This document shows positions 55,407 to 63,765 of a stretch of DNA of 64,000 nucleotides, one piece after another. The position numbers were made by a program, and so were the translations under genes. This stretch comes from an uncultured bacterium (lineage in GTDB: Bacteria; Cyanobacteriota; Vampirovibrionia; Gastranaerophilales; Gastranaerophilaceae). The stretch's first letter is position 1, and every line of letters begins with the position of its first letter. Under the pieces are notes generated by a model. The model saw nothing but the letters and a program-made list of their open reading frames with translations. It did no database searches and was not told the DNA's origin. The stretch lies in contig CAREDV010000004.1 in the NCBI GenBank assembly GCA_948964545.1, positions 1 to 64,000 of the forward strand. The letters run 5' to 3'.

Positions 55407-56471
55407 ATGCTGATAGAAGAACTTTTAGAAAAATTAGTTGAACTTGGCGGCTCAGATTTACATATTTCAAGTAATCTGCCTCCCGCGGCACGTGTGGATG
55501 GTAAACTGCAAAGACTTGATTATCCGCCGTTAAGTCCTGATGATGTGGAAGCTTTACTTTTCCCTATGCTTTCAAATGAACAAAGACGTACACTTGAACA
55601 AACCTGGGAACTTGACTTTTCATACGGTATTGAGGGACTAAGCCGTTTCAGGGTTAATTTTTATAAAGACAAAGGCAATTACGCAGCAGCATTCAGAACA
55701 ATTACTTCAATCGTACCTTCTTTTGATAAATTAGGCTTACCAGAAATTGTAAGAAAACAAGCAGAACAACCCAGAGGTCTTATACTTGTAACAGGCCCTA
55801 CAGGTTCAGGTAAATCTACAACACTTGCTGCTATGATTGACTATATTAATTCAAACAGAGCAGAACATATTTTAACAATTGAAGACCCTATCGAATTTGT
55901 TCACACATCAAAACAAAGTATTATACACCAGCGTGAACTTGGAATGGATACACGATCATTTGCAAACGCATTGAAATCAGCACTCCGTGAAGACCCTGAT
56001 ATTATTCTTGTAGGTGAGATGCGTGACCATGAAACAATCGCTCTTGCGCTGACAGCAGCAGAAACAGGTCACTTAGTTTTTGGAACACTTCACACATCTT
56101 CTGCTGCACAAACAATCGACCGTATCATTGACGTATTCCCAGAAGGTCAGCAGCAGCAAATTCGTGTACAACTTGCAAACTCACTTAGAGCAGTATTCTC
56201 GCAGACACTTTTACAAAAAATTCAGCCTGACGGAACTAAAAAGGGACGTGTAATGGCTCAGGAAATAATGATTGTAACCCCTGCAATTGCAAACCTTATC
56301 CGTGAAGCAAAAGCGGCTCAGATTTATTCAACAATCCAAATGAATCAGGGCTTAGGCATGCAAACACTTGAAATGGCTCTATCTAATTTGTATAAACAAG
56401 GTTTAATTACAATTGAAGATGCACTGCAAAAATCCTCAAGACCTGATGAATTAAAACGTTTAATGAACTAA
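55407..56471 (+). CDS. pilT: Type IV pilus retraction ATPase PilT
   Basis: Hexameric motor that depolymerises the pilus for twitching. N-terminal PAS-like domain (GGSDLHISSNLPPAARVDG), Walker A VTGPTGSGKSTTLA, Asp box IEDPIEFVH, Walker B IILVGEMRD, His box GTLHTSSA and the AIRNLIRE-like variant AIANLIREAK. Its presence away from the pilB-pilC cluster completes the set for dynamic pili. Confidence 0.95.
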   Translation: MLIEELLEKLVELGGSDLHISSNLPPAARVDGKLQRLDYPPLSPDDVEALLFPMLSNEQRRTLEQTWELDFSYGIEGLSRFRVNFYKDKGNYAAAFRTITSIVPSFDKLGLPEIVRKQAEQPRGLILVTGPTGSGKSTTLAAMIDYINSNRAEHILTIEDPIEFVHTSKQSIIHQRELGMDTRSFANALKSALREDPDIILVGEMRDHETIALALTAAETGHLVFGTLHTSSAAQTIDRIIDVFPEGQQQQIRVQLANSLRAVFSQTLLQKIQPDGTKKGRVMAQEIMIVTPAIANLIREAKAAQIYSTIQMNQGLGMQTLEMALSNLYKQGLITIEDALQKSSRPDELKRLMN

Positions 56472-56477
56472 CAAAAT

Positions 56478-56510
56478 AAAAAGGAAATTGACAAAACAAT
56501 TTCCTTTTTT
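56478..56510 (+). terminator. Terminator after pilT
   Basis: AAAAAGGAAATTG / CAATTTCCTTTTTT, loop ACAAAA. Confidence 0.8.
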
Positions 56511-56554
56511 TGTGCTAAAATTTTATTATCACATAACAAAGAGGAAGTATAAAA

Positions 56555-58087
56555 ATGGCACAACAAACTCAAGAGGTTAGTTCTACCAAAGAACAAATAA
56601 GACAAACAAGAATTCAAAAATTAACTGATTTAGCAGACAGAGGTGTAAACCCTTATCCTTACACATTTGCCAAAACTGCTGATGCATCAGAACTTCAAGA
56701 AAAATACAAAGACCTTGAAGCAGGTGTTGAAACAGAAGATGAATATTCTGTAGCAGGTCGTGTTATGGCAATACGCAATACTGGCATGTTTATCGACCTT
56801 ATGGATGCTTCGGGCAAAATTCAGATTTTTTCACACAAAGAAAATTTATCAGAAGAACAGATAAAAATCCTTAAGCTTGTTGATATAGGTGATATCGTAG
56901 GTTTTACTGGTACAGTCAGAAGAACACCTCGCGGGGAACTTTCTATTAAATCAACATCATTAGAATTGTTGTCAAAAGCTCTTTTACCTTTGCCTAACAA
57001 ACAAATCAGCAAAGAAAAAGCAGAAACATTAAGCCACTACCACGGACTTACTGACATTGAATTGAAATACCGTCAAAGATATGTTGACTTAATCGTTAAC
57101 GAAGACAGCAGAGATACTTTCAGAAAAAGAAGTTTAATAATACAAAAAGTCAGAGAATATTTGGCAAAACAAGGTTATATGGAAGTTGAAACACCTATTT
57201 TGCAAACAACAGCATCAGGTGCGAACGCAAGACCTTTCAATACACACCACAATGCGCTTGAAATGGATTTGACATTAAGAATTGCGCTTGAATTATATTT
57301 GAAAAGATTAATCGTAGGCGGAGTTTCTGAAAGAGTGTTTGAAATCGGAAAATGCTTCCGTAATGAAGGTATCGACACCCGTCACAATCCTGAATTTACT
57401 ATGATTGAATTGTATCAAGCTTATGCTGATTATAACGATATGATGACTTTGACAGAAAATATGGTTGCATACGTTGCTCAAGAAGTATTAGGTACAACAA
57501 AAATTAAATATGGCGAAAACGAAATCGATTTAACACCACCATGGGATAGAAAAACAATGCTGGGCTCTATCAAAGAAGCTACAGGCGTTGACTTTATGGA
57601 AATCTACAGTGCAAAACAGGCAATTGAAACTGCAAGAACACTTAACGTTGCCGTAGATGACAATATGAATTGGGGTCAGGTTGTTGAAACTGTGTTTGAA
57701 GAAAAAATCGAACCATCATTAATTCAACCATGCCACATTATTGATTATCCGAGAGAAATTTCTCCGCTTGCAAAAGTTCACAGAGATAACGAAAGATTGA
57801 CTGAGCGTTTTGAAACACGTGTAAACGGCTGGGAAATTGCAAATGCTTTCTCTGAACTAACAGACCCAATTGATCAAAAAATGAGATTTGAAGCTCAAGC
57901 TCAGGCGAAAGCAGAAGGCGATGAGGAAGCAATGGAAATCGATGAAGACTTTATCAACGCACTTGAATACGGTATGCCTCCTACAGGCGGAATGGGAATG
58001 GGTATTGACCGTTTGGTAATGCTTTTGACAGATTCACCATCAATAAGAGACGTTATCGCATTTCCAACAATGAGAAACAAAGAATAA
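56555..58087 (+). CDS. lysS: Lysyl-tRNA synthetase, class II
   Basis: Charges tRNA-Lys. An N-terminal OB-fold anticodon domain (about 60-160) precedes the class II core: motif 1 in YMEVETPILQTTASGANARPF, motif 2 FEIGKCFRNEGIDTRHNPEF, motif 3 GMGMGIDRLVMLL. 510 residues, normal. GAGGAAG ribosome-binding site. Confidence 0.97.
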   Translation: MAQQTQEVSSTKEQIRQTRIQKLTDLADRGVNPYPYTFAKTADASELQEKYKDLEAGVETEDEYSVAGRVMAIRNTGMFIDLMDASGKIQIFSHKENLSEEQIKILKLVDIGDIVGFTGTVRRTPRGELSIKSTSLELLSKALLPLPNKQISKEKAETLSHYHGLTDIELKYRQRYVDLIVNEDSRDTFRKRSLIIQKVREYLAKQGYMEVETPILQTTASGANARPFNTHHNALEMDLTLRIALELYLKRLIVGGVSERVFEIGKCFRNEGIDTRHNPEFTMIELYQAYADYNDMMTLTENMVAYVAQEVLGTTKIKYGENEIDLTPPWDRKTMLGSIKEATGVDFMEIYSAKQAIETARTLNVAVDDNMNWGQVVETVFEEKIEPSLIQPCHIIDYPREISPLAKVHRDNERLTERFETRVNGWEIANAFSELTDPIDQKMRFEAQAQAKAEGDEEAMEIDEDFINALEYGMPPTGGMGMGIDRLVMLLTDSPSIRDVIAFPTMRNKE

Positions 58088-58088
58088 C

Positions 58089-58117
58089 AAAAAGACCTCT
58101 ATAAAGAGGTCTTTTTT
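58089..58117. terminator. Terminator between lysS and the prepilin gene
   Basis: AAAAAGACCTCT / AGAGGTCTTTTTTT, loop ATAA; bidirectional between convergent genes. Confidence 0.85.
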
Positions 58118-58773
58118 TATAAATATTTTATCGTCCAGCCGTCACGAATAATTCTGGAAACACATCCCCATCCGCTTCCACCAGTTATACAACTGTCAGT
58201 ATTATCCAAACCTGCAGGCTGTAAACCTTTTCTTGTTACCAAAAATGCAAATATATCACGCCCTATTTGGTTTGGAAGTTTATCTGCATTTATATCAACC
58301 CAAAATACAGGACAAGGATAATTGATATTCATGCCAAAATTAGGTATATTACCTGCATCATAAATATCAAGCAAAACATTTACTCCATCAGCAAGGGTAT
58401 AAGAATATTGATACCAGCTGCTATTATGTTCTGACCAGTATACACTTCCATTTAAATTTTTTGTCGGATATCCCCAACACCCAGTCGTATTAGGGCACAT
58501 TCTCATTGCATTAAAATAAGGTTTGTAATATTCATAAATAATTTTTACAGGTTCTTCCTTACCATCTTCAATCCACCAGTATTCAGGGGCTTCATGTTCT
58601 GATATTACCATATTAGTAGCTTGCTGCAAAATTGAATAAACCTTTTTTAAAGAAGACATATTTCTTTGATCTTCCAGTTTTTGATTCAAACTTGGTATTG
58701 TTATTGCAGCTACAACACCAATAATTCCAAGTGTAATTAAAACCTCTGCTAATGTGAATGCTCTCTTTACCAT
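58117..58773 (-). CDS. Prepilin-like protein (218 aa)
   Basis: MVKRAFTLAEVLITLGIIGVVAA is a type IV prepilin leader cleaved before Phe by PilD, with the N-terminal methylated Phe and the +5 Glu. The C-terminal domain shows VDINADKLPNQIGRDIFAF and QPAG, the pseudopilin-like signature, and paired cysteines (CITGGSGWGC). A minor pilin or secreted pseudopilin is likely. TATAAT lies six bases from the ATG. Unlike the pilin at 19048 it has no homopolymer tract. Confidence 0.85.
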   Translation of the reverse strand: MVKRAFTLAEVLITLGIIGVVAAITIPSLNQKLEDQRNMSSLKKVYSILQQATNMVISEHEAPEYWWIEDGKEEPVKIIYEYYKPYFNAMRMCPNTTGCWGYPTKNLNGSVYWSEHNSSWYQYSYTLADGVNVLLDIYDAGNIPNFGMNINYPCPVFWVDINADKLPNQIGRDIFAFLVTRKGLQPAGLDNTDSCITGGSGWGCVSRIIRDGWTIKYL

Positions 58774-58845
58774 AAAATAATTATATACGTTTTAAATTAA
58801 AAACGCAATATGGACATTTAATCACTTTTGTCATACATTACAATT

Positions 58846-59970
58846 ATGTTGGAAAATTTTACAAAACAGCTTGATAGCTTAAAAATCGCTTCCCACTTCA
58901 GAGAAATAAAAGATTTTTCAAAAAAAGATGAAAAATATATATATTTTAATGACAAAAAACTTATTAATCTTTCATCAAATAATTACCTCGGCTTTGCTGA
59001 TAATAAAGATTTAACAGATGAGTTTTTAAACAGCATAGGTGCAGAATACTCATTTGGAAGCGCATCAGCAAGACTATTAACAGGTTCTCTGCCTGTTTAT
59101 AATGAATTGGAAAATCTTCTATCACAACTTTTTAATAAAGATAAAGCACTGCTTTTCAATAGCGGTTACCATGCAAATGTCGGGATTAACAGTTCAATTG
59201 CAGGCAAAGGAGATGTAATTTTTTCAGATAAACTAAACCATGCAAGCATAATTGACGGAATGCGGCTGAGTGAGAGTAAATTTTTCCGTTATCCACACAA
59301 TAATATGGAGGCTCTGGAAAAACTTTTAGTGCGAGAAAGAAATAATTTTAAGAATGCAGTAATCGTTTCAGAAAGCGTATTTTCAATGGACGGCGATATT
59401 GCTGATTTAGAAAAACTTGTAGAGCTTAAAGAAAAATTTAACTGTATTTTAATCCTTGATGAAGCCCACGCATTCGGAGTTTTCGGGCAAATTGGCCTCG
59501 GCGTTTGTGAAACCCTCGGGATAATTGATAAAGTTGACTTAATTGTCGGAACTTTCGGCAAAGCAATCGGCTCAATGGGGGCATTTGCTGTCGGCAATAA
59601 GACTTTAATTGATTATTTGACAAACAAAGCCCGCTCATTTATTTTCTCGACAGCTTTACCGCCGATTAATATTGCATTCACCAAATGGATTATTGAAAAC
59701 AAACTTCCAAAAACTTACGAAAAAAGAATGCAAATGCTTTCAATCGGTAAAAAAGCAGGCTCTGACAGCCACATAATCCCGATTGTCATTGGCGGTAATA
59801 AAGAAACTGTTGAAACTTGTGAAATTCTATACCAAAACGGTTACTTTACACTTCCAATCCGTCCGCCAACCGTTCCTGAAGGGACTTCACGCCTAAGACT
59901 TTCACTCACAACAGAAATAACGGAACAGGAATTAAATAATGCAATTTCATTGGCTAAACAAACAAAATAA
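58846..59970 (+). CDS. bioF: 8-amino-7-oxononanoate synthase BioF
   Basis: PLP enzyme that condenses pimeloyl-ACP with L-alanine in biotin synthesis. Alpha-oxoamine-synthase motifs: NNYLGFADN, FGSASARLLTGSL, ILDEAHAFGVFG (PLP Asp and His) and GTFGKAIGSMGAF with the PLP-Lys. ATG 58846 is preferred to the upstream TTG because family proteins start near here. First gene of bioF-bioG-bioC; it overlaps bioG by 32 bases. Confidence 0.92.
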   Translation: MLENFTKQLDSLKIASHFREIKDFSKKDEKYIYFNDKKLINLSSNNYLGFADNKDLTDEFLNSIGAEYSFGSASARLLTGSLPVYNELENLLSQLFNKDKALLFNSGYHANVGINSSIAGKGDVIFSDKLNHASIIDGMRLSESKFFRYPHNNMEALEKLLVRERNNFKNAVIVSESVFSMDGDIADLEKLVELKEKFNCILILDEAHAFGVFGQIGLGVCETLGIIDKVDLIVGTFGKAIGSMGAFAVGNKTLIDYLTNKARSFIFSTALPPINIAFTKWIIENKLPKTYEKRMQMLSIGKKAGSDSHIIPIVIGGNKETVETCEILYQNGYFTLPIRPPTVPEGTSRLRLSLTTEITEQELNNAISLAKQTK

Positions 59971-60583
59971 TGACAAATTAATAATCTTTTTCGCAGGCTG
60001 GAGCTTTGATTACAAACCTTTCGAATTCTTGAACTGCGGGGATTTTGATGTGTTAATGTTATATGATTATAACGATTTACATCTGCCAGAAATTCCGCAT
60101 TATAAAGAATATTACTTAATCGCCTGGTCAATGGGAGTTTTCACGGCATATCAACTGCGTCAAAGTCTGCCACAGTTTGTAAAAAAACTTGCAGTAAACG
60201 GAACACCATTCCCTGTTGATGATGAACTTGGAATCCCGCAAAAACCATTTTTACTCACACTTCGACACGCAAAAACAGGTTTAGAGGGAAAATTCTATCA
60301 AAATATTTTTGAAAAACAAGAAGAATTTGAAAAGTATCAAAAAACACCCGTTGATCGCTCGATTGAAAACCGAGAAAAAGAATTAAAATCACTTTATGCT
60401 AAAATAAAAGAAACGGATAAAGTTTATGAAAATTATTACGATAAAGCACTTGTCAGCATTAATGATAAAATTATCCCGACTAAAAACCAGCTGAAATTTT
60501 GGAAAGATAAAGCTGAAATAATAGATAGCGGACATTTTCCATACTATAACTTCACAAGTTGGAACGAAATACTATGCAGATAA
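59939..60583 (+). CDS. bioG: Pimeloyl-ACP methyl ester esterase BioG
   Basis: Alpha/beta hydrolase of the BioG (DUF452) type that removes the methyl ester from pimeloyl-ACP methyl ester. Opens with FHWLNKQNNDKLIIFFAGWSFD, nucleophile elbow WSMGV, and a late SGHFPYY His. It takes the place of BioH; pairing with BioC supports the call. Confidence 0.88.
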   Translation: MQFHWLNKQNNDKLIIFFAGWSFDYKPFEFLNCGDFDVLMLYDYNDLHLPEIPHYKEYYLIAWSMGVFTAYQLRQSLPQFVKKLAVNGTPFPVDDELGIPQKPFLLTLRHAKTGLEGKFYQNIFEKQEEFEKYQKTPVDRSIENREKELKSLYAKIKETDKVYENYYDKALVSINDKIIPTKNQLKFWKDKAEIIDSGHFPYYNFTSWNEILCR

Positions 60584-61305
60584 ATCCTAAATTAATCAAA
60601 AATCAATTTGAAAAAAATATTGATACATACAATAAAAACGCTTCAGTTCAAAAGCTTATGGCAGAAAAACTTGTTACAGAAACTGCTAAAATTAAAGTTG
60701 AATTTGACAACATTCTTGAACTTGGAAGCGGTGCAGGGCTGCTTACAAAAGAAATTGTTAAAACTATCAAATTCAAAAAATATTTTGCAAACGATTTAGT
60801 AGAAAAATCACAAACTTACGTAAAAGATATTATACCTGATACAGTTTTTTATTGTGGAAACGCTCAGAAAATCAAACCGTCAGCAAAAATGGATTTGATT
60901 ATTTCAAATGCCATGTTTCAGTGGTTTAAAACTATTGATGCAGACAATTACAAAAACCTGTTAAATTCAGGCGGTATATTTGCATTTTCAAGCTTTTCAC
61001 CAGAAAACTTTAAAGAAATCAGAGAACTTACAGGGCTTTCTTTGGATTATAGAACAATAGATGAATTGACTCTGATTTTTGAAAAAAACTTTGAAATACT
61101 TCACGTAGAGGAATTTATACATACATTAAAATTTTCAACACCGCTTGAACTTCTGGCACACATGAAAAATACAGGTGTAAATTCTCTTACAGCACAGCAT
61201 TGGACATTCAAAGAGGTAAAAGATTTTTGTGACAACTACTCGCAAAAATTTCCTGAAATAACTTTGACCTATGCTCCAATAATATTTATATGCAAAAAAA
61301 AATAA
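60574..61305 (+). CDS. bioC: Malonyl-ACP O-methyltransferase BioC
   Basis: SAM-dependent methyltransferase that begins pimelate synthesis by methylating malonyl-ACP. SAM-binding ILELGSGAGLLT and acidic loop ANDLVEKS, post-motif DLIISNAMFQW. ATG 60574 overlaps the bioG stop by 10 bases; upstream codons of the frame are inside bioG. Confidence 0.9.
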   Translation: MQINPKLIKNQFEKNIDTYNKNASVQKLMAEKLVTETAKIKVEFDNILELGSGAGLLTKEIVKTIKFKKYFANDLVEKSQTYVKDIIPDTVFYCGNAQKIKPSAKMDLIISNAMFQWFKTIDADNYKNLLNSGGIFAFSSFSPENFKEIRELTGLSLDYRTIDELTLIFEKNFEILHVEEFIHTLKFSTPLELLAHMKNTGVNSLTAQHWTFKEVKDFCDNYSQKFPEITLTYAPIIFICKKK

Positions 61306-61327
61306 CCCTCAAATGAGGGTTATTTTT
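61301..61327 (+). terminator. Terminator after bioC
   Basis: AATAACCCTC / GAGGGTTATT, loop AAAT, then TTTT. Confidence 0.85.
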
Positions 61328-61344
61328 TGTACTACCTCCACTAA

Positions 61345-61385
61345 AGGTTATACAAAACCCACGTGGCGGAGCGACTACGCTCCTA
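61345..61385 (-). repeat. Palindromic element after rplR
   Basis: On the minus strand, starting in the rplR stop codon: TAGGAGCG-TAGT-CGCTCC hairpin, then CCACGTGGGTTTTGTATAA. Related to the elements after rpsN and rplE. Confidence 0.6.
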
Positions 61386-61751
61386 GAAACAAAGTCCTGC
61401 TTCTCTAGCTGCATCAGCCAAAGCTGCTACACGACCGTGATATAAGAATCCGCCGCGATCAAATACAACACATTCAACACCAGCTTTTTTAGCTTTTTGA
61501 GCAATAGCTTCACCAACTGCTTTAGCAGCTTCGATGTTACCGCCGTGAGCTAATTTTTCTTTCAAATCTTTATCATTTGAAGAAGCTGAAGCTAATGTTA
61601 CATGATTTACATCATCAATCAATTGGGCATAAATGTGTTTAGTACTTCTGTAAACTGCCAATCTTGGGAATTCAGAAGTTCCTGACAATTTAACTCTTAT
61701 AGATCTATGTCTTTTTTGTACTTTTGGTTTTCTAATTTCTTGTTTAATCAT
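61383..61751 (-). CDS. rplR: Ribosomal protein L18
   Basis: 5S rRNA-binding protein of the large subunit; 122 residues with [20 protein letters not shown] core ([20 protein letters not shown]) and C-terminal [26 protein letters not shown]. Strong AAAGGAAA site. Follows a 91-aa ORF that separates it from rplF. Confidence 0.97.
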   Translation of the reverse strand: MIKQEIRKPKVQKRHRSIRVKLSGTSEFPRLAVYRSTKHIYAQLIDDVNHVTLASASSNDKDLKEKLAHGGNIEAAKAVGEAIAQKAKKAGVECVVFDRGGFLYHGRVAALADAAREAGLCF

Positions 61752-61807
61752 TTTATTTTCCTTTCTTACAGCTTTAACGGGCTTCTAACCCTCCGCTTGT
61801 AAACTTT

Positions 61808-62083
61808 TTATACGAATAAATCTACTCTGGTTTCTTTTATATATTCTTTTACTAAATCATCACTTATTAACATCAAAAGTGATATATCCAAATCAGGGTT
61901 TCCCGATTTTGTCAAAACGCCAATAGTTTTGCCATCTTGACAGACTTCTGCAAACGCTAATTTTTCAAGTTTATTTTTTTTAACAAAATCTTTTAATTTT
62001 TTAGCATCTGCCTGAACTTGGTTCTTATCAGCTGTTTTGTAATGAATATAATTAAATCCGCCAAAGGTAACTTTATTTAGCAT
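61808..62083 (-). CDS. Hypothetical protein inserted between rplF and rplR (91 aa)
   Basis: ATG overlaps the rplF stop (TAATG), so translation is coupled. The 91-residue product MLNKVTFGGFNYIHYKTADK...VDLFV has a Lys-rich helix (ADAKKLKDFVKKNKLEKLAF) and alternating beta/alpha character. No ribosomal-protein family matches, and in the canonical spc operon rplR follows rplF directly. The 'VTFGG' start echoes other small lineage-type proteins. A ribosome-associated role is inference from position. Confidence 0.7.
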   Translation of the reverse strand: MLNKVTFGGFNYIHYKTADKNQVQADAKKLKDFVKKNKLEKLAFAEVCQDGKTIGVLTKSGNPDLDISLLMLISDDLVKEYIKETRVDLFV

Positions 62084-62622
62084 TATTTCTTACCAGCTTT
62101 ACCTGCTTTACGTCTGATGTGTTCGCCTTCATATCTAACACCTTTTCCTTTGTAAACTTCAGGTGGACGTTTAGATCTGATAAATGCAGCCACATCACCA
62201 ACTGTCTGCTTATTAGAACCTTTAACACTGATTTTAGTGTTAGCTTCAACAGTAATAGTTATACCTTCTGGCGGTTCAACTACTACAGGGTGAGAATAAC
62301 CCAATGCTAAGTTAAGGTTTTTACCTTCCATGTTAGCACGGTAACCAACACCTTGAATTTCCAATTTCTTTTCAAAACCATCTTTAACACCTTGAACAGC
62401 GTTAGCAACTAAAGTTCTGAATAAACCGAACAAAGCATCAGCTTCTCTTGAATCGCTAGCTTTTGATAAGATAATTTGATTATCTTCAACTTTTACAGCG
62501 ATTTCAGGTCTTACTTCAACAACTTCTGTACCGTTAGGGCCTTTAGCTGTTACTGTTTGACCTTCTATTTTAATTTCCACACCTTGTGGAATTTCAATAG
62601 GTTTTTTACCAATACGTGACAT
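62083..62622 (-). CDS. rplF: Ribosomal protein L6
   Basis: 179 residues with two L6 domains; MSRIGKKPIEIPQGVEI start and C-terminal KRPPEVYKGKGVRYEGEHIRRKAGKAGKK are diagnostic. Confidence 0.97.
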   Translation of the reverse strand: MSRIGKKPIEIPQGVEIKIEGQTVTAKGPNGTEVVEVRPEIAVKVEDNQIILSKASDSREADALFGLFRTLVANAVQGVKDGFEKKLEIQGVGYRANMEGKNLNLALGYSHPVVVEPPEGITITVEANTKISVKGSNKQTVGDVAAFIRSKRPPEVYKGKGVRYEGEHIRRKAGKAGKK

Positions 62623-62702
62623 TTTAATTTTCTCCTTTTGGTATATTTAATACATAATTTCGGCTTTTCTACCAATTGCACCGAAAAACTTTAAAAACGC
62701 TC

Positions 62703-63101
62703 CTAGTAAACGTAACAAAGAACTTCGCCGCCAAGATTTTCTTTGCGAGCTTTTCTGTCTGTTAAAAGACCTTTGCTTGTTGAAACAACAGCGATACCCA
62801 TACCGCCTAAAACTTTAGGCAAGTTTTTAGATTTGCTGTAACTTCTCAAACCAGGTTTAGAAATTCTTTCTAATTTAGTAATAACAGGTTTGTTTTTAGC
62901 ATCATATTTAAGAGTAATTTCAAGAACTTTGAATTTACCTTCTACTTTTTCGCTGTAATCAGCAATAAAACCTTCTTCTTTCAAAAGTTTAGCTAATTGA
63001 ACTTTTAATTTTGAAGACGGCATAGAAACAGTTTCATGTGAAACCTGATTTGCGTTTCTAATACGAGTTAGCATATCTGCTATAGGATCTGTCATTGACA
63101 T
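62703..63101 (-). CDS. rpsH: Ribosomal protein S8
   Basis: 132 residues, [15 protein letters not shown] start and [26 protein letters not shown] end. S8 binds 16S helix 21 and in E. coli represses the spc operon. The stop codon reads TAGGAGCG, the first bases of the palindromic element found after rpsN and rplR, but the rest is missing. Preceded by a 366-base gap with its own promoter-like and structured leader DNA. Confidence 0.97.
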   Translation of the reverse strand: MSMTDPIADMLTRIRNANQVSHETVSMPSSKLKVQLAKLLKEEGFIADYSEKVEGKFKVLEITLKYDAKNKPVITKLERISKPGLRSYSKSKNLPKVLGGMGIAVVSTSKGLLTDRKARKENLGGEVLCYVY

Positions 63102-63127
63102 ATCTTTTTCCTTTCATAGACTTACCT

Positions 63128-63221
63128 TACAGTTACAAGGCAGTATCTTCTTCTATTACACCGCTTGCTGAGCTAATTGCTGCCTTAATATCAGGGCATA
63201 TCCCAGTAGTTCGGAACTGTA
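63128..63221 (-). promoter_or_regulatory. Structured mRNA leader upstream of rpsH
   Basis: On the minus strand TACAGTT (63221-63215) pairs with AACTGTA (63134-63128), and AAGGCAG (63186-63180) pairs with CTGCCTT (63143-63137). An additional GGG-ATATG-CCC hairpin lies in the 5' arm. The fold sits just before rpsH, where autoregulation by S8 or another r-protein would be expected. It matches no riboswitch I know. Confidence 0.5.
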
Positions 63222-63366
63222 TAATTAAAGTAGCATAAAAAAATAATATTTACAACAATGTTGCAAAATTTATTTACAAAAAAATATAGCCTTTGGGCCA
63301 ATTTACAACAAAAAATTCTTTCTATATAATAAATATTGTCAAGAAGTAATGGTAAATTGTGCCATA

Positions 63367-63395
63367 CAAAAAGACCTCTTAACAGAGGTCTTTTT
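63367..63395 (-). terminator. Terminator between rpsN and rpsH
   Basis: AAAAAGACCTCT / AGAGGTCTTTTT, short loop. It splits the spc operon into two transcripts. Confidence 0.8.
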
Positions 63396-63421
63396 AGTTA
63401 TATTTTAATTCACACAGGTCT

Positions 63422-63470
63422 TGAAATTTATACAAAACCCAATGCGGCGGGTGGAGCGGCTATGCTCCTA
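63422..63470 (-). repeat. Palindromic element after rpsN
   Basis: Minus strand, from the stop codon: TAGGAGCATAGCCGCTCC hairpin, then ACCCGCCGCATTGGGTTTTG and TATAAATTT. Full-length version of the element; partly repeated at 17542, 61345 and 63727. Confidence 0.65.
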
Positions 63471-63674
63471 CCAGCTTGCTTTTGTTACGCCTGGAAGTAA
63501 ACCTTCGTGAGCCATTTTTCTTAAACAAATTCTGCAAAGACCGAAATCTCTGTGGAAACCATGCGGACGTCCGCAAATACTGCATCTGTTATGAAGTCTA
63601 ACAGTCGGGTATTTGCCTGCTGCAGCTAATTTCGCTCTTTTTAGTTCTTTGTTTATCATCGCTTTTTTAGCCAT
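63468..63674 (-). CDS. rpsN: Ribosomal protein S14, zinc-binding type
   Basis: 68 residues with the zinc ribbon [20 protein letters not shown] and the LPGVTKASW end typical of type Z S14. GGAG upstream of the ATG. Confidence 0.96.
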   Translation of the reverse strand: MAKKAMINKELKRAKLAAAGKYPTVRLHNRCSICGRPHGFHRDFGLCRICLRKMAHEGLLPGVTKASW

Positions 63675-63726
63675 GAATTTCTCCTTTTATGTTAGTTATT
63701 AATTATATTCATTTATGCAAATTAAT

Positions 63727-63765
63727 GCAAAACCCGATTAGCGGGTGGAGCTGCTACGCTCCTTA
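63727..63765 (-). repeat. Palindromic element after rplE
   Basis: Minus strand, from the stop codon: TAAGGAGCGTAGCAGCTCC hairpin followed by ACCCG-CTAAT-CGGGTTTTGCAT, a terminator-like second stem. Confidence 0.65.

Larger units (their letters stand above)
63102..63467 (-). other. 366-base gap between rpsN and rpsH
   Basis: In the usual spc operon rpsN and rpsH are adjacent. Here the gap holds, in transcription order, the rpsN-trailing palindrome, an intrinsic terminator, AT-rich DNA with a TTGACA (about 63341-63336) and other promoter-like hexamers, and the structured rpsH leader. No small ORF with a ribosome-binding site was found. Confidence 0.7.
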
